A stretch of DNA of 9,190 bases from Actinomycetes bacterium (GTDB lineage: Bacteria > Actinomycetota > Acidimicrobiia > Acidimicrobiales > Palsa-688): contig JAKACE010000045.1 of assembly GCA_021821705.1 (NCBI GenBank), forward strand, positions 1-9,190, in the 5' to 3' direction. Under the pieces are notes generated by a model that had not been told where the DNA came from, searched no databases, and was given only the letters and a program-made list of their open reading frames with translations. A program made the position numbers and the translations under genes. Below, one piece after another: positions 7,721 to 9,190 of this stretch; the stretch's first letter is position 1, and every line of letters starts with the position of its first letter.

Positions 7721-7822
7721 CGGTGCGGGGCGCCGGCCACGTGTGAGGCGCCGGCCCAGGTTCGGGGCGCCGTCCAGGTGCGGGGTGAGCAGGTGTGGGG
7801 TGAGCAGGTGTGGGGGGTCTGG
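7721..7822. repeat. Degenerate 15-19 bp tandem repeat in the serC/DUF4129 divergent intergenic region
   Basis: Six head-to-tail units share a GGTGYGGGG-like core: 7721-7738, 7739-7756, 7757-7775, 7776-7790, 7791-7805 and 7806-7822. The first three are 18-19 bases and contain the palindrome GGCGCC (at 7729, 7747 and 7766). Units four and five are 15 bases, read AGGTGYGGGGTGAGC and differ by one base. The sixth diverges at its end. The array sits between two divergent genes (7649-7884), where both promoters are expected. No convincing -10/-35 pair is visible. The frame remains open through it on the plus strand (from GTG 7810), but the translation is low-complexity and I do not think it is coding. 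Confidence 0.7.
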
Positions 7823-7884
7823 TACGTGTGGGCGTCGGGCTGGGGTGCCGGACGGTGCGGGGCGGTGTCTGGGAACATGGGCTC

Positions 7885-8850
7885 ATGAGCAGGGTGCGGT
7901 CGGCCGGCAGCATGATCGGCGCCGCCGTCCTGCTCGGTGGCGTGGCTGCGGCCGCCGGTGCGGGTAGGTCGGCACCGGCCGGCGAGGGCGCTTTTGTGGT
8001 CCCGGCTCCCGCCTCGGACCTGATCGCCGGGGCGGCGGCCGCCGGGGTGGTCCTCTGGCTCTACACCCTTGTCTCGGGCCTCATGGACGCCCAGCCTGCC
8101 CGCGGTCAGGCTGGGGAGCACGAGCGCAGGTGGTGGTCGGTACTGGTGCTGGTGATCGCCGCGCTGGTCGTGGTGGGGCTGGTCGTGGCCCTGCTCCTGC
8201 TGGCCAAGCGCCAGCACCCCTCCCTTCGTGTGCTGCCCGGCGTGCCGACCGCCACGGCGAGGCCAGCGGCGGCCGGAGCGGACCGGGCCGGTCCCGGCTG
8301 GCCGGCGCTCGCCATCGGGGCCCTGACTGGCGTGCTGGCCCTGTTTGCGGCCCGCTTCGCCCGCGGGCGACGGACGAGGTACCAGCCGGCCAGGGGGCCG
8401 GCGGGGGCCACCGTGGCGGTCACGCCCGGCCCCGAGCCCGAACAGGTCGTCGCCGCGCTCGACCTGTCCCTGGACGCCCTGGCGCGTGAACCCGACCCCC
8501 GCCGGGCTGTCATAGCTGCCTACGGTCGCATGGACAGCTGGCTGGCCGGGACGGGCTGGGGGCGAGAGCCGTGGGAGGCACCGTTCGAGCACCTGGACCG
8601 AGTGCTCGGCGGGCTCGGAGCGCATGCGGCCGTGGCCCGGGACCTGGCCGGCCTGTTCGAACGGGCGAAGTTCGACGTGCGCCCTTGCGGGCGCGACATG
8701 AAGGAGGCCGCCCTGGCCGCGCTGAGAGCCCTGCGCGACGACATCGTTGCTGCCAGTGCGCCCGGGGCGCCCGGGGCCGGCATGTCGGTACCTGCCGGTG
8801 CGGCGGCATCTCGAGCCGTCCCTGCCATAGGCACGGCGGGCCCGGTCTGA
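7885..8850 (+). CDS. Four-helix membrane protein with C-terminal DUF4129 domain
   Basis: Predicted 321-residue integral membrane protein of unknown function. Hydrophobic segments lie at about 10-26, 46-66, 85-107 and 139-156, followed by basic residues and a cytosolic or exposed C-terminal domain. That domain (about 200-285) matches the DUF4129 pattern: DPRRAVIAAYGRM (204-216), an aromatic/Pro region, then LFERAKFD (257-264) in place of the family's E-x-A-R-Y block. The last ~35 residues are Ala/Gly/Pro-rich. In actinobacteria DUF4129 proteins usually sit beside a MoxR ATPase, a DUF58 protein and a transglutaminase-like membrane protein. Here only one further, broken membrane ORF follows. ATG 7885 is chosen because the upstream frame runs into the repeat; its ribosome site is weak, and ATG 7912 is an alternative. 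DUF4129 is recognised by eye, and the start is uncertain. Confidence 0.78.
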   Translation: MSRVRSAGSMIGAAVLLGGVAAAAGAGRSAPAGEGAFVVPAPASDLIAGAAAAGVVLWLYTLVSGLMDAQPARGQAGEHERRWWSVLVLVIAALVVVGLVVALLLLAKRQHPSLRVLPGVPTATARPAAAGADRAGPGWPALAIGALTGVLALFAARFARGRRTRYQPARGPAGATVAVTPGPEPEQVVAALDLSLDALAREPDPRRAVIAAYGRMDSWLAGTGWGREPWEAPFEHLDRVLGGLGAHAAVARDLAGLFERAKFDVRPCGRDMKEAALAALRALRDDIVAASAPGAPGAGMSVPAGAAASRAVPAIGTAGPV

Positions 8851-8957
8851 GCGGCACCCGCAGGCGCAGGGTGGTGCTGGGAGCGACCTGGCTGGCCGCC
8901 GTCGCTCTGGCCTCCTGGGGCCTGTTCAGGGCCGGGGCGCTCCCGGCCGCTGCCGCC
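8847..8957 (+). pseudogene. N-terminal fragment of an unidentified membrane protein, cut off at the junction
   Basis: The frame encodes a run of basic residues (TRRRR) followed by a long hydrophobic stretch, VVLGATWLAAVALASWG, then FRAGALPAAAA. This looks like the positively charged start and first membrane helix of a real protein. GC (78%) matches the upstream genes. Two starts are possible: CTG 8847, overlapping the DUF4129 stop as CTGA, which keeps the basic cluster; or GTG 8871, which loses it. After about 8957 the same frame runs on to 9062 but only shadows the minus-strand kinase, so the true gene is truncated here. By context it may be another member of a DUF4129/DUF58/MoxR-type cluster, but too little remains to say. 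Confidence 0.45.
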
Positions 8958-8960
8958 TTC
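8943..8960. other. Composition and gene-content junction
   Basis: To the left is 78% GC sequence (8841-8940) continuing the DUF4129 operon on the plus strand. To the right is about 57% GC sequence (8961-9190) encoding a sugar-kinase segment on the minus strand. Both reading frames lose family-like sequence inside this interval. The exact base cannot be fixed because GCC/GCT repeats here fit both sides. No inverted repeats, integrase or transposase are visible. Confidence 0.7.
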
Positions 8961-9190
8961 TCCTCGAGCACGGTGTACGGATCCACGCCTCTTCTTGCTG
9001 CCTCATCGACTTCGAGCTCGCAGAAGGCATCGCGGAACCAACGCATCACCAGCCCACAATAAAAGCCGATCCCTTCGATCATCCAGCGTTCGTTTACGCT
9101 GTGACAGAGAGTTCGAAGCCTGCCGCGTGGGTCAATCACAGGATGATCCACCACCAGAGTTGTCTGCCAGAAGCTTCCGCCAACCACACT
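8948..9190 (-). CDS. Internal fragment of an FGGY-family carbohydrate kinase, resembling autoinducer-2 kinase LsrK
   Basis: The minus-strand frame is open to the window end and yields about 81 residues typical of FGGY sugar kinases. GGSFWQTT is followed by a DP-containing loop, then ERWMIEGIGFYCGLVMRWF, RDAFC, GVDPYTVLEEKAAA. As I recall the E. coli LsrK sequence, the order GSFWQ...MRWFRDAFC...Y.LLEE occurs there around residues 265-345 of about 530, with the family continuing PPG after the LEE block. Here the frame changes to unrelated GSAPALN-type sequence after about 8948. The fragment therefore lacks its C-terminal ATP-binding half at the junction and its N-terminal part beyond the window. 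FGGY kinases phosphorylate sugars or polyols, and LsrK phosphorylates the quorum signal AI-2. Family membership is confident; substrate is not. Its GC (~57%) is unlike every other gene here. Confidence 0.8.

Noticed and set aside
7776..7822. CRISPR array
   Set aside because: The repeats are 15 bp head-to-tail without spacers, and no cas genes are present.
7519..8625. A 368-codon minus-strand frame covering the serC start and DUF4129 gene
   Set aside because: Overlaps two real genes, and its middle simply translates the tandem repeat (SPHTC repeats).
8961..9062. Continuation of the plus-strand membrane protein to the stop at 9060-9062
   Set aside because: The residues are Ser/Ala/Thr-rich shadow of the kinase on the other strand, and GC changes just before.
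8955..9190. Insertion sequence or transposase at the right end
   Set aside because: The lower GC and truncated genes suggested one, but the frame is an FGGY kinase and no terminal inverted repeats or target duplication are visible.
1..9190. tRNA, rRNA or riboswitch, including a glmS ribozyme
   Set aside because: No cloverleaf or rRNA-like sequence was found by eye, and the region upstream of glmS where a leader would lie is outside the window.

Overview
The window is very GC-rich (about 70-78% in the stretches I counted by hand), with dense, overlapping genes and frequent GTG starts. That suggests an actinobacterium. The actinobacterial-type phosphoserine aminotransferase and the gene order glmS-acpS-nnr-alr fit a high-GC Actinomycetota lineage, and I would guess Acidimicrobiia-like. 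No 16S rRNA or other marker is present to confirm this.

Layout. Positions 1-6408 hold a plus-strand operon: an unusually large, 5'-truncated glucosamine-6-phosphate synthase (glmS), holo-ACP synthase (acpS), bifunctional NAD(P)H-hydrate repair enzyme (nnr) and alanine racemase (alr). The genes are packed tightly. acpS has its Shine-Dalgarno inside the end of glmS, nnr starts on a GTGA overlap with acpS, and alr starts on an ATGA overlap with nnr. GlmS makes the amino sugar for peptidoglycan and Alr makes D-alanine for the same polymer. AcpS activates acyl carrier protein for lipid synthesis, and Nnr repairs damaged NAD(P)H. Together this is a growth and envelope-precursor operon.

Positions 6409-6514 are a short convergent gap with two GC-rich hairpins. 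The minus-strand gene at 6515-7648 is serC (serine biosynthesis). Positions 7649-7884 are a divergent intergenic region containing a degenerate 15-19 bp tandem repeat. Positions 7885-8850 encode a four-helix membrane protein with a C-terminal DUF4129 domain, and the first codons of another membrane protein follow directly.

At about 8943-8960 that last reading frame breaks off. GC content falls from 78% (8841-8940) to about 57% (8961-9190, counted by hand). The last ~240 bases encode, on the minus strand, an internal piece of an FGGY sugar kinase resembling LsrK. Two unrelated genes, each cut in mid-frame, meet at one point. This is either a chimeric assembly join or a real rearrangement or transfer boundary, and I favour the assembly explanation.

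I see no clearly new multi-gene system. The most unusual intact object is the enlarged GlmS. It keeps nearly all GlmS catalytic positions but carries about 150 extra residues before the first glutaminase motif and about 300 extra residues at the C-terminal end.
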